NCBI GenBank assembly: GCA_964363305.1
Contig: CAYIHX010000050.1
Coordinates: 1 to 26,226, forward strand
Length of the DNA stretch: 26,226 nucleotides
Source of the DNA: CAYIHX01 sp964363305
GTDB lineage: Bacteria > Bdellovibrionota > UBA1018
Reading direction: 5' to 3'
Positions 16,356 to 22,850 of this stretch are shown in pieces (within the stretch, counting starts at the first letter, position 1; the number at the start of each line of letters is the position of its first letter). Under the pieces are notes generated by a model. It did no database searches, was not told the origin of the DNA, and was given only the letters and a program-made list of their open reading frames with translations. A program made the position numbers and the translations under genes.

Positions 16356-16532
16356 TTACCCAGCTTTTTTTCTGATCGAGCTGGGCTTCACGAGGGGTTG
16401 GGTTGGTTTTTTCGGAGAGTCAGACCATTCCTTGACGAGGATGGCAGCCTTCTCGGGACGTTGAGACACGATCGCCCTGACCTTTTCGATCAGGGCGTCG
16501 ATTTCTTGTCGGGTGGGTTTCTTGTTTTTCAA
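16356..16532 (-). CDS. Small protein with an IEKVRxIVxxxPEKAAxLVKEW motif
   Basis: This 58-residue reading frame is too short for ordinary gene calling. It starts at TTG 16532, five bases after the upstream gene's stop, and runs KNKKPTRQEIDALIEKVRAI, then VSQRPEKAAILVKEW, then a basic Pro-rich tail. The amphipathic pattern V-R-x-x-V-x-x-x-P-E-x-A-A-x-x-x-x-x-W resembles the FliG-binding tail of FliF and related flagellar segments, a weak similarity from memory. No ribosome-binding site is seen, but coupling to the upstream stop is plausible. The same frame reads sensibly upstream of the TTG (HIRKRLTLL) without an earlier start, so a frameshift or unusual start should be considered. Confidence 0.5.
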   Translation of the reverse strand: MKNKKPTRQEIDALIEKVRAIVSQRPEKAAILVKEWSDSPKKPTQPLVKPSSIRKKAG

Positions 16533-16537
16533 GAGGG

Positions 16538-16777
16538 TTAGGCGCTTCCGGATATGTTGTGGGTCGCTGGCCCTCGGTCGATTTCATCTTGTGAAATGGA
16601 CCCTACGAATACCTCGTCGTTGACGAGCGAAAAGGCAAACCATCGATTCCCCATCTTTTGATAAAGCACCTCAATCGTGCTCGGACTTTCTTGCTGGGCG
16701 GCCTGGTCGGCGATCACGCTATTTCGGGTGGTGGTCTCAGGACTCGTATTTTCGATCATCGCTCTTCGATTTGCCAT
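16538..16777 (-). CDS. Small conserved-looking protein of unknown function
   Basis: This 79-residue protein starts at ATG 16777, fixed by AAGGAGG four bases upstream. The N-terminal 35 residues are polar and probably disordered. The ordered part reads TIEVLYQKMGNRWFAFSLVN then DEVFVGSISQDEID, which looks like a compact beta-rich domain. No function is recognised. The frame upstream of ATG 16777 is noncoding: it contains a perfect hairpin covering the ribosome-binding site. The 58-residue gene follows five bases after its stop, so the two probably form one transcript. Confidence 0.65.
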   Translation of the reverse strand: MANRRAMIENTSPETTTRNSVIADQAAQQESPSTIEVLYQKMGNRWFAFSLVNDEVFVGSISQDEIDRGPATHNISGSA

Positions 16778-16783
16778 GTATCC

Positions 16784-16808
16784 CTCCTTGGAATCTGGTT
16801 CCAAGGAG
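16784..16808 (-). promoter_or_regulatory. Hairpin sequestering the ribosome-binding site of the gene at 16777
   Basis: Perfect 10-bp arms (CTCCTTGGAA and TTCCAAGGAG) surround a 5-base loop. In the minus-strand transcript the 3' arm contains the AAGGAG part of the ribosome-binding site, so folding would block translation of the 79-residue protein. No T-run follows, so it is not a standard terminator for the lipoprotein gene upstream. Confidence 0.6.
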
Positions 16809-16852
16809 CCTTTCGGCGGGAGATGCAGGCAGCTCAAGAGAGAAAATAATAC

Positions 16853-17332
16853 CTACGGAACAACGATAATACTGCCGGTCATTCCGGGAGTGAATGCGTC
16901 CTCGAAACGATAGGTGCCGGCCGTCTCCAGCTGGATGGCATGTGCCTTCGCTGTCGAGAGGTCAGCGGGGTCAGACATGGGGCTAGAGGCAAAGGCAGGG
17001 TCGCCGAGCGAGCGGATCTGGTGTCTCGTCCGAGTGCTGACGTATTGGAAGACGACGGTCGACCCCCTAGCGAGGGTGCAGTGGAGAGGGGTCTGCAGGG
17101 GGATGGGGTCGCTTGGTCCCTCCGTGCAGCCGCAAAGCCTCTGGAGATAGCCATCGAAGACACCGATTTGTCCCACGTTCGCGTCACAGCCCGTCGCCGC
17201 GGCTGTGATGCTGGGCGGTGCATCCGCGCAGGCGCTCACTGTCAGCGCGAGGGTGAGGGTGAGGGCACACGCAGCTCTTGTTCGAAAACTGCGACAGAGG
17301 GGCTGGGTGATGGGCTCGGAGAGGGGCTGCAT
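16853..17332 (-). CDS. Cupredoxin-like lipoprotein with altered copper site
   Basis: This 159-residue protein has a lipoprotein signal peptide: Arg-rich start, hydrophobic ALTLTLALTVSA and lipobox Cys35. The mature part has cupredoxin features: GSTVVFQYVS, then His104 in TRHQI, then AGTYRFEDAFTPGMTGSIIV at the C-terminus. In functional plastocyanin-like proteins that last strand reads Y-x-Y-x-C-x-x-H-x-x-M. Here the Met is kept (Met151), but the Cys and second His are replaced by Asp and Thr, so a type-1 copper centre is unlikely. Four cysteines (49, 67, 69, 85) may form disulphides. The signal-peptide codons overlap the 3' end of the upstream lipoprotein gene by 91 bases in another frame. 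Confidence 0.7.
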   Translation of the reverse strand: MQPLSEPITQPLCRSFRTRAACALTLTLALTVSACADAPPSITAAATGCDANVGQIGVFDGYLQRLCGCTEGPSDPIPLQTPLHCTLARGSTVVFQYVSTRTRHQIRSLGDPAFASSPMSDPADLSTAKAHAIQLETAGTYRFEDAFTPGMTGSIIVVP

Positions 17333-17976
17333 AATGCGAATGTCAGGTCTCGATTCTCAGTGATTGCCAAATCCGTGAACTGGGTTCCGCTCAGGGTGGT
17401 CGACTCGTAAAGGCCGACTCCCGTAGTGTACGGGTTGAGGTTTGATGCTGTCCAGAGCGGGTAGGTGGATTCGTTCTGCGCAGCCGAAGTTCGGACCACG
17501 AGCCAGTAGGTTTTGTTCGCCGTGAGCGTCACGTCGGTTCCGAAGTCGAAGTCAAACCACTGGTGATAGGTTTCAAGCGTGGACGTCGCTCTCGCCTCGT
17601 CGCTGATAAAATCTAACGTTGCGGTCGCGCTGGTGAGTTCCAGCCCCGAGGGTTTTCCGGCGTTGTCTTGCTCCAGCTTGAGCGTAAGTCTGCCGGTGGG
17701 CCAGCCTTGGCGCATGAGGCCAAGTTTGGTCTTGGTGATGATGACATCGCTTTCGCCGGTTTGGACCGACTGTGTGAGGGCCGTGCTTCGAAGCAGGGTG
17801 GATCCGATCGGGACCGCCTGACTCGCCTCGTAATGAGTTTGGCTGAGAGTGCAGATGTCTGTTCCGAAATCACTCGAGGGGGCGCTGAATTGGCACGAGC
17901 CCAGCGCCATGGTGGCGACGATGGCGATGAATAGGAGGGAGGATCCCACGCGATCGTATTTCTGCTCTTGGCTCAT
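17242..17976 (-). CDS. Lipoprotein with jelly-roll-like domain and Pro-Ser repeat tail
   Basis: From ATG 17976 this is a 244-residue protein with a hydrophobic signal and lipobox MALGSC (Cys28). The body is beta-rich with LMRQGWPTGRLTLKLEQD, GKPSGLELTSATATLDF and NKTYWLVVRTS, a pattern like the choice-of-anchor/carbohydrate-binding jelly-roll domains of surface proteins. It ends in ALCSPSPSPSPSPS and a second VPSPSPSR, a low-complexity tail seen in surface or wall-spanning proteins. A TTG at 18015 opens the frame earlier but is less likely. The tail is encoded by the same DNA, in a different frame, as the signal peptide of the next gene, so the two are probably one operon. Confidence 0.65.
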   Translation of the reverse strand: MSQEQKYDRVGSSLLFIAIVATMALGSCQFSAPSSDFGTDICTLSQTHYEASQAVPIGSTLLRSTALTQSVQTGESDVIITKTKLGLMRQGWPTGRLTLKLEQDNAGKPSGLELTSATATLDFISDEARATSTLETYHQWFDFDFGTDVTLTANKTYWLVVRTSAAQNESTYPLWTASNLNPYTTGVGLYESTTLSGTQFTDLAITENRDLTFALCSPSPSPSPSPSVAVFEQELRVPSPSPSR

Positions 17977-18002
17977 GTCTCGGAAGAGTGAATCATGGTC
18001 GC

Positions 18003-18692
18003 ATGAAGTCGGCAACTAACCTGGATTGGTCCCACTGGGAGAGTCGGTTTGAGTGGAGAATTTCGCAGGAAGGCCTCGGAGATCAGAGTGATCCCGCTCA
18101 CGATCTGGCGCATTTTCGTCGGGTGGTCGCGACGGCGAAAGGGCTTGCTCACCAGGAATCCGCAGATCTTGAGGTCGTGGTTCCGGCTGCGTGGTTGCAT
18201 GATCTGGTGAATGTTCCCAAGAATGATTCTCGCCGGGCACAGGCCTCGAGGCTCTCGGCTGAGGCGGCGGCTCAGTTTCTCACGCAGGAGGGCTTTCCCG
18301 CCACGAAGCTCGACGCCATAGGGCACGCGATTGAGGCCCATAGCTTTAGTGCTCAGATTGAGCCCCGGACGCGGGAAGCCATGATCGTTCAAGATGCTGA
18401 TCGCCTTGACGGCTTAGGCGCAATTGGTGTGGCTCGGATGTTCGCCGTGAGCGGGCTGCTTCGGAGGCAACTTTACCATCTGGAGGATCCATTCGCCTCC
18501 CAAGGGCGGGAGCTGGATGATTTGAGTGTCACGGTGGATCATTTCTACAAGAAGCTTTTCGTGACCCTCCGCACGTTACGCACCCAGGCGGGGCGAATTG
18601 AGGGCGAGCGCCGAGTGGCGTTTATGCGCCAGTATCTTCGAGAGCTGGGGCGAGAGATTGGCGTTCCGGAATCCCAGGTGCGCCTCGACTAG
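18003..18692 (+). CDS. HD-domain phosphohydrolase (YedJ-like)
   Basis: This 229-residue protein has an HD-superfamily metal site: His33 in AHDLAHFRRV, His66-Asp67 in AAWLHDL, and the late Asp in VQDADRLDGLGAIGVAR. The order and spacing match the YedJ/uncharacterised HD hydrolase family, metal-dependent phosphohydrolases whose physiological substrates are largely unknown. ATG 18003 is chosen; GTG 17988 in frame is possible and slightly overlaps the divergent lipoprotein gene region. The gene is divergent from the lipoprotein operon with little space between them. A tRNA gene follows 54 bases after its stop. Confidence 0.88.
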   Translation: MKSATNLDWSHWESRFEWRISQEGLGDQSDPAHDLAHFRRVVATAKGLAHQESADLEVVVPAAWLHDLVNVPKNDSRRAQASRLSAEAAAQFLTQEGFPATKLDAIGHAIEAHSFSAQIEPRTREAMIVQDADRLDGLGAIGVARMFAVSGLLRRQLYHLEDPFASQGRELDDLSVTVDHFYKKLFVTLRTLRTQAGRIEGERRVAFMRQYLRELGREIGVPESQVRLD

Positions 18693-18746
18693 CCCCTTGC
18701 ACTCAAGCCAGGCATGGGCTATTTCGGTGGGACTTTTCTCGTTTAC

Positions 18747-18824
18747 GGACTCGTAGCTCAGTTGGATTAGAGCGCCACACTACGGATGTGGAGGTCACAG
18801 GTTCGAACCCTGTCGAGTCCGCCA
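18747..18824 (+). tRNA. tRNA-Arg (anticodon ACG)
   Basis: All arms fold: acceptor GGACTCG/CGAGTCC, D-arm GCTC/GAGC, anticodon stem CCACA/TGTGG with loop CTACGGA (anticodon ACG, read as ICG for Arg CGN codons), variable loop AGGTC, and T-arm ACAGG-TTCGAAC-CCTGT. The discriminator G and CCA are encoded. It marks the boundary between ordinary chromosome on the left and accessory genes on the right. Confidence 0.97.
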
Positions 18825-18875
18825 TTTTTCGCGATCCTTTGGAGAAACCATCACTGAATATCATGACCCATCACG

Positions 18876-18908
18876 GGCTATGGCTACTTCAAGGCTACTT
18901 TTGGCTAC
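18876..18908 (+). repeat. GGCTAC direct repeats, possible integrase arm-type sites
   Basis: GGCTAC occurs at 18882, 18893 and 18903, about one DNA helical turn apart, with a near copy (GGCTAT) at 18876. The copies lie 50-85 bases past the tRNA-Arg 3' end. Tyrosine integrases that use tRNA genes bind such short phased repeats beside the attachment core. No integrase gene is visible in the window, so this may be a leftover attachment arm. Confidence 0.4.
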
Positions 18909-18954
18909 AGTGCCAGCTGTTGTCGAAGGGCGATTTTCATGTTCTATTTACCCT

Positions 18955-19518
18955 ATGAAAACCCTTCTCCTCGCTCTGGCACTGGTCTTCTTTTCAAATA
19001 TTTCTGTGGCCTCGGAATCCTCAACAGCGAGCGCCGAAGCGACATCAGACCTTTCTTGGGAATCGAAAGCTCGTGGGCTTGGTCTCGGTTTTCAGATTTC
19101 TAGCCTGGGGAACCAGTTCGCCATGGGGCTTCAGGCGAAATCGCCGACGTTCTTTTGGAATATGATCCGCGTTAATGTCCAAGGTGATTTGGCCTACGCG
19201 GGGAAGAACTGGCAACCCTATGGTGTCGCCCGGGTGGCGATCGAAACGGGGTTTGTGCTCCCGGGACTTCCCATTCGCAGCTACACGGGAGGAGGGCCGC
19301 TCGTCCTTGTCACCGCAAACTCGATGGCAAGTAGCCTGATGCATGTGGGGGGCTTCGGTTATACCGGGCTGGAGTTTTTCCTTCGTCGGCAAAGCACGAT
19401 GGCCGTTTTTGTCGAACTAGGCGGGATGGGAACCGGCGTGTTTGCAGATCGTCTTGATGACAACCCGTTACTAGCAAACGGCTTTACGATGAGTTGGGGC
19501 TACCGCGGCTATCTTTGA
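18955..19518 (+). CDS. Small outer-membrane beta-barrel-like protein
   Basis: This 187-residue protein has a clear Sec signal peptide (MKTLLLALALVFFSNISVA). The mature part alternates hydrophobic and polar residues in strand-like segments (GLGLGFQISSLGNQFAMGLQ, GYTGLEFFLRRQSTMAVFVE) and ends MSWGYRGYL, consistent with an 8-strand outer-membrane barrel. The function is unknown. The frame continues upstream to 18880, but that part covers the GGCTAC repeats, and the signal peptide clearly begins at ATG 18955. No ribosome-binding site is obvious. Confidence 0.65.
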   Translation: MKTLLLALALVFFSNISVASESSTASAEATSDLSWESKARGLGLGFQISSLGNQFAMGLQAKSPTFFWNMIRVNVQGDLAYAGKNWQPYGVARVAIETGFVLPGLPIRSYTGGGPLVLVTANSMASSLMHVGGFGYTGLEFFLRRQSTMAVFVELGGMGTGVFADRLDDNPLLANGFTMSWGYRGYL

Positions 19519-19565
19519 GCGTCCTAGGCAGTCGTATGCACTTTAGGGTGCAAACAGGTCTGTGG

Positions 19566-19692
19566 CGGGAAAGGCCCGGGAATGTTCACGGCCCATTCCC
19601 GCAATGCGATCAGAAAATCGTCTCGATATCAGCCAAGTAGCGCACGAGTCGCCGACCTCCTTTTGTTACTGACTAGGGTATAACCCTATCAC
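19566..19692 (+). repeat. 127-bp imperfect direct repeat, copy 1
   Basis: This block aligns without gaps to 23011-23137. A 27-base segment (19574-19600) is identical and contains a hairpin with arms GGGAATG and CATTCCC. A 28-base segment at the right end (19665-19692) differs at one base and contains the palindrome TAGGGT-ATA-ACCCTA. The 64-base middle is only about 63 percent identical. Weaker similarity continues for about 13 bases past the right end. It contains no credible coding frame. Confidence 0.85.
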
Positions 19693-19740
19693 TAACGAAC
19701 AGTGGATCGCTCCCATTGTAGTCAGCCTTGATTTTATGGT

Positions 19741-19758
19741 ATTCTTACCAGTAAGAAT
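19741..19758. promoter_or_regulatory. Palindromic operator upstream of AbrB/PIN pair
   Basis: ATTCTTAC-CA-GTAAGAAT is a perfect inverted repeat immediately before the GGAGG ribosome-binding site (19759-19763) of the antitoxin gene. Position and symmetry fit the autoregulatory binding site of an AbrB-type antitoxin dimer. Confidence 0.65.
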
Positions 19759-19767
19759 GGAGGCCGT

Positions 19768-20031
19768 ATGGCCGCTTACGCCACCACAAAGCTCTCGTCT
19801 AAAGGCCAGGTCGTGATCCCAGAGGACATCAGGGAGCACCTCCACCTGAAGGAGGGCGACCAGTTCGTCGTCATTGGCCAGGGTGACACAGTCATCTTTA
19901 AAACAATTACGCCACCTTCTATAGGAGAGTTCAGCAGCCTTTTGGCAGAAGCCAGTACCCAAGCCAGGAAGGCGGGCATGAAGCCCAGTGACGTGAAAGC
20001 CGCCATCCGGAAGGCCCGCCGGAAGAGATGA
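19768..20031 (+). CDS. AbrB/SpoVT-type antitoxin (VapB-like)
   Basis: This 87-residue protein has an N-terminal swapped-hairpin AbrB domain (SSKGQVVIPEDIREHLHLKE, then GDQFVVIGQGDTVIFKTI), the DNA-binding fold of MazE/VapB-like antitoxins. The helical, basic C-terminus (RKAGMKPSDVKAAIRKARRK) would bind the toxin. The start is fixed by GGAGG four bases upstream. Its stop overlaps the ATG of the PIN gene (ATGA), so toxin and antitoxin are coupled. It likely represses its own promoter through the palindrome at 19741. Confidence 0.9.
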   Translation: MAAYATTKLSSKGQVVIPEDIREHLHLKEGDQFVVIGQGDTVIFKTITPPSIGEFSSLLAEASTQARKAGMKPSDVKAAIRKARRKR

Positions 20032-20435
20032 AAGCGGTCATTGATACCAACGTCTTCGTCTCTGGTGTTTTCTGGAAAGGGCCGCCTCGGGAAGTCTTAG
20101 CCGCGTGGGAGAGGCACGCATTTCAGTGGGTCGTTTCAAACCCGGTGCTCGATGAATATAGACGGGTCCTCGCTGAGCTGGGAGCCAAGTACCCAGACGT
20201 CAAGTATGACCGAATTCTAGAGCTGGTTACCGTCCATGCAGAGGCTGTGTCCGCCATTCAGTTCGCCCGCCCTGTCTGCAAAGACCCGGACGACGACAAA
20301 TTTTTGGGCACCGCGCTTTCAGCGGGAGCCCAGTTCGTGGTCACGGGGGACAAACTCTTGTTGGCTGTAGATGGGTTTAGAGGACTTCGTGTTGTGCCGC
20401 CGAAGACCTTTCTCAAAGTCATTGCATCGCCGTAG
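20028..20435 (+). CDS. PIN-domain ribonuclease toxin (COG1569/PIN_3 type)
   Basis: This 135-residue PIN protein starts MKAVIDTNVFVSG with Asp6, has Glu43 in LDEYRRVL, an acidic cluster CKDPDDDKF at 85-92 and Asp108 in VVTGDKLLL. These give the usual metal-binding acidic quartet. The family acts as toxins that cleave RNA, inactivated by the upstream partner. It overlaps the antitoxin by four bases. The CKDPDDDKFL form is typical of the PIN_3/COG1569 branch rather than classical VapC. Confidence 0.9.
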   Translation: MKAVIDTNVFVSGVFWKGPPREVLAAWERHAFQWVVSNPVLDEYRRVLAELGAKYPDVKYDRILELVTVHAEAVSAIQFARPVCKDPDDDKFLGTALSAGAQFVVTGDKLLLAVDGFRGLRVVPPKTFLKVIASP

Positions 20436-20451
20436 GATTAGCCTCGTGACC

Positions 20452-20480
20452 TTGTGAATCACCGGAGTCCAGAGTAAATT
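20452..20480 (+). promoter_or_regulatory. Putative promoter of DUF3892 gene group
   Basis: TTGTGA (20452-20457) and TAAATT (20475-20480) are spaced by 17 bases. An inverted repeat CCAGA-GTAAAT-TCTGG covers the -10 box, and TGTGAA/TTCACA flank it, so a regulator could bind here. AGGAG (20490-20494) follows as ribosome-binding site for TTG 20503. Confidence 0.4.
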
Positions 20481-20502
20481 CTGGTTCACAGGAGCTTCAC
20501 TT

Positions 20503-21033
20503 TTGGGAAAACTAGGAAAAGGTCGAATTCTCAACCACAGTGCAATTCCCCTCTTGGTTCTTGAAACAGATTCCGGCAATGCCAGGGTCCACACACTAGG
20601 GCCAAGAAGAAAGACGCCTGAGACCGTCGACGCTGATGCATTCAAACGTAGCGACGGTGAAGCCATTCTTATTCACAAAGGCTGGTGGAAGATTGTTGAT
20701 TCCACCGTAGCTGATTTGTGGCCGTTAGGTGACGACCTGCTTATTCCTACGAGTTTCATGCTCCCTGTGGCCGACGATCATTTTGGTCCGATTCAAATCG
20801 ACAACGACCCTTCGTGGGGCGAACCGCTGACCTACGTAACGTCGATAACTAAGGATAAAAAGGGTCATGTCGTTGGTTACCAGGCCGAAAAGTTCGGTGA
20901 GCTGACAAAAGTCGAAGCCATCCGCCTCACTCAGGAGGGAAAGCTGGATAATGTCGTAGTTGTGGAGAATTCGAAGGGCACACTTTTCCTTCGGACCAAG
21001 AAGAACACTGAAGTCGTCGACAATCTAACTTAG
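20503..21033 (+). CDS. DUF3892-domain protein
   Basis: This 176-residue protein starts at TTG 20503, with AGGAG eight bases upstream. The C-terminal 75 residues (YVTSITKDKKGHVVGYQAEK through LRTKKNTEVVDNLT) match the DUF3892 pattern: an initial V-T-x-I-x-K-D strand and a terminal Y/F-L-R-T-x-x-N...DNL. The N-terminal 75 residues (KGRILNHSAIPLLVLETDSG, then GEAILIHKGWWKIVDSTVAD) form a separate beta-rich domain not recognised. DUF3892 proteins are small, often in mobile regions, of unknown role. The membrane gene follows after 14 bases and may be cotranscribed. Confidence 0.75.
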   Translation: MGKLGKGRILNHSAIPLLVLETDSGNARVHTLGPRRKTPETVDADAFKRSDGEAILIHKGWWKIVDSTVADLWPLGDDLLIPTSFMLPVADDHFGPIQIDNDPSWGEPLTYVTSITKDKKGHVVGYQAEKFGELTKVEAIRLTQEGKLDNVVVVENSKGTLFLRTKKNTEVVDNLT

Positions 21034-21047
21034 CGGAGATCTTTCGA

Positions 21048-21389
21048 ATGATTTGGAAAGCACTCAAAACAGCCGCAGTTGCCGAGGCTCATTCTCCCCT
21101 CCTCTGGGGGGCCGGAGTTCTTGTCTACGCATTTCTTGCGCGCCGGCATCTTGGATATTGGCCGAGTCCAAATCACCCGGATCCCAAGCTCCTTCCGTTT
21201 GAAGACTTTCACAGCATTCTCTTTTTGATTGGATATGCTGCCATCGCAAGTCCGCTACTGGTGGGGCTCTATTGGGCTTCGCCAAAAACATGGAGTCGCA
21301 TTCGATTCTCTTTTTTTGGAGGTTGGGCTCTCCTGCTGGTCATGATGTTCATTCCAGGGATTCAGTTCGTCACATGGTTTCTGGACTGA
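21048..21389 (+). CDS. Small membrane protein, about three helices, unknown function
   Basis: This 113-residue protein has hydrophobic stretches at about residues 18-30, 56-77 and 87-111, the last two being convincing membrane helices (SILFLIGYAAIASPLLVGLY and GGWALLLVMMFIPGIQFVTW). Between the first two is a polar Pro/Asp-rich loop. GGAG lies nine bases before ATG 21048. It follows the DUF3892 gene closely on the same strand, so the two may function together. No family is recognised. Confidence 0.6.
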   Translation: MIWKALKTAAVAEAHSPLLWGAGVLVYAFLARRHLGYWPSPNHPDPKLLPFEDFHSILFLIGYAAIASPLLVGLYWASPKTWSRIRFSFFGGWALLLVMMFIPGIQFVTWFLD

Positions 21390-21429
21390 CTGGTCTTGAC
21401 AGATCTTGAGGGGCACCGAAGATGTGGCC

Positions 21430-22062
21430 ATGAGACTAAAAAGGAATAAGAGTCGTTTTCAAGTACTGGTTGTTTTTTTCGGGGGAGCGACCCTGATCGC
21501 AGCTCACTCCGCTGGGGCTCAGGTAAGCGGAAATATTTACAGCTGTGTAATGACCCAAATGGATGACGGGGCGCAGATCTCCTACGCCGGTTGGTCCGAG
21601 TATCAGACCAAGCTGGGGTGGAATGAGGTGTCCATCAGCAACCTTTCGATGCACGGGGTGAAGGACGGATACGGAAGGATCGGATTGTGTGCTTACCTTT
21701 CGTCTGAAGAGCCCCAACATGTTTCACTCAACGCTACCTTCGTTGAAGGGGAACAACTCAAGATCTCCGACAACATCTGCGGATTTAGCGGAAAAACCGT
21801 GTCGATCTACCCAACAAGTATCGAGATTCACTCAAACTCAGAGCAGCTGACGATAAAGCGGGATCTCCATTTTCCGGATGTGCCGTTTTTGAAGAGCGTA
21901 GTCCTAGTGGCGGGCATCCGCCCCAACGACGATGGAGCTCCTGTGAAGGAGTGCGCTAAGGCTTTCGAGGAAGCAACGGGAACTCCGTTCGTTTCAACCC
22001 AAGCGAGAGGACCCTTGCCGTTTCAGATCTTTTTTCCAGCTCGAGTTCCATTCTTCTTCTAG
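21430..22062 (+). CDS. Secreted or periplasmic protein of unknown function
   Basis: From ATG 21430 this is a 210-residue protein. A signal peptide with basic start MRLKRNKSR, hydrophobic core VLVVFFGGATLIAA and likely cleavage at SAGA-QV is clear. The mature part is beta-rich with four cysteines (YSCVM, GLCAY, DNICGF, VKECAK) that could form two disulphides, which suits a periplasmic location. It ends in an unusual run PARVPFFF. The frame opens at TTG 21406, but the signal peptide fits ATG 21430. It may be cotranscribed with the preceding membrane gene. Confidence 0.6.
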   Translation: MRLKRNKSRFQVLVVFFGGATLIAAHSAGAQVSGNIYSCVMTQMDDGAQISYAGWSEYQTKLGWNEVSISNLSMHGVKDGYGRIGLCAYLSSEEPQHVSLNATFVEGEQLKISDNICGFSGKTVSIYPTSIEIHSNSEQLTIKRDLHFPDVPFLKSVVLVAGIRPNDDGAPVKECAKAFEEATGTPFVSTQARGPLPFQIFFPARVPFFF

Positions 22063-22218
22063 ATTCGATGGCGCGGGGCTCCCGTTAAGGCCGGAGGCGA
22101 GATCGTGACCTTCACTCGAAAACTCGCGGGAACCATTGGCCAAAAAAGCGGGTGGAGAATGTAGAGAGCCTGGCCTCTAGAGCTTCCTAGCCCCGCCCTT
22201 GAATCATGCCGAAACGTC

Positions 22219-22818
22219 TCAATCGAGCTTTTCGAGAGTCTGGTGGGCGATCCGACCGAATCCGTTCTCTGTCGATCGGCCGAGTAGCACCGGTAGGGCG
22301 TCGCCTTTGGCCAGGTAGATGTGGGGCGCCGCCTCAACAAGTTTTCCACTATTGTAGAATCGAGCGAGATAAACAGTGCCCAAGGGGACTGTTTCACCGC
22401 TATCGTAGACGGCCGTAATTTCGCCGACCTTATCATCGGAATCCACACCCAGCCCGACGAGTGAAGAGTTTTGAAAATGTGCCCATTTAACCATGTTGAG
22501 AGTCCTAGGGTGTGATTTTGCATTGAGAACAAGACGTAGATTCGGGTGCTTACTCAAGACGACGTACCCTTCTCGGTCCATTTCGAACTGTCCAAGGTGC
22601 GTATAGAACGAGTCGCTCGTTTCTGCGTCCTGAAGAACGAAGAACCCGGGCCCCGTGATTGAGAGATCCCAATACCTCTTAGTCCTGACAATAGATCCCT
22701 GGTTGGAATTGAAGTTGATTGTGTCACCCGCCAGAACCAGATCTTCGTCCGAAGGCGACACCGCAGAAAAGCCGGGGGAAGCGGTCAAGATCAAGCAAGA
22801 TAGAATGATTTGGATCAT
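22219..22818 (-). CDS. Sec-exported protein resembling flagellar hook/rod (FlgE/FlgG-type) domains
   Basis: This 199-residue protein begins with a Sec signal peptide (MIQIILSCLILTASPGFSA). The mature part contains patterns of flagellar hook/rod proteins: WDLSITGPGFFVLQD followed by SFYTHLGQFEMDREGYVV (compare the DLAIxGxGFFxV and YTRxGxFxxDxxGYLV phrases of FlgE/FlgG). Later comes KVGEITAVYDSGETVPLG with VYLARFYNSGKLVE, and a near-terminal GRIAHQTLEKLD like the FlgG/FlgF end. Missing are the N-terminal rod helix and a proper C-terminal helix needed for stacking. True hook proteins leave through the flagellar type III system without a Sec signal, so this is a repurposed periplasmic or surface relative. 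AAGGA abuts the ATG with no spacing. Confidence 0.7.
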   Translation of the reverse strand: MIQIILSCLILTASPGFSAVSPSDEDLVLAGDTINFNSNQGSIVRTKRYWDLSITGPGFFVLQDAETSDSFYTHLGQFEMDREGYVVLSKHPNLRLVLNAKSHPRTLNMVKWAHFQNSSLVGLGVDSDDKVGEITAVYDSGETVPLGTVYLARFYNSGKLVEAAPHIYLAKGDALPVLLGRSTENGFGRIAHQTLEKLD

Positions 22819-22850
22819 TCCTTAAGAATAGCAACCGTCCACTCGCCTTT

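Noticed and set aside
19566..19692. Integron attC sites as an explanation for the 127-bp repeats
   Set aside because: The required RYYYAAC and GTTRRRY core boxes are not present at the ends of either copy on either strand, and gene orientations between copies are mixed.
20028..20435. Classical VapC naming for the PIN protein
   Set aside because: The acidic pattern and AbrB-type partner fit the PIN_3/COG1569 branch better, so no vapC symbol is given.
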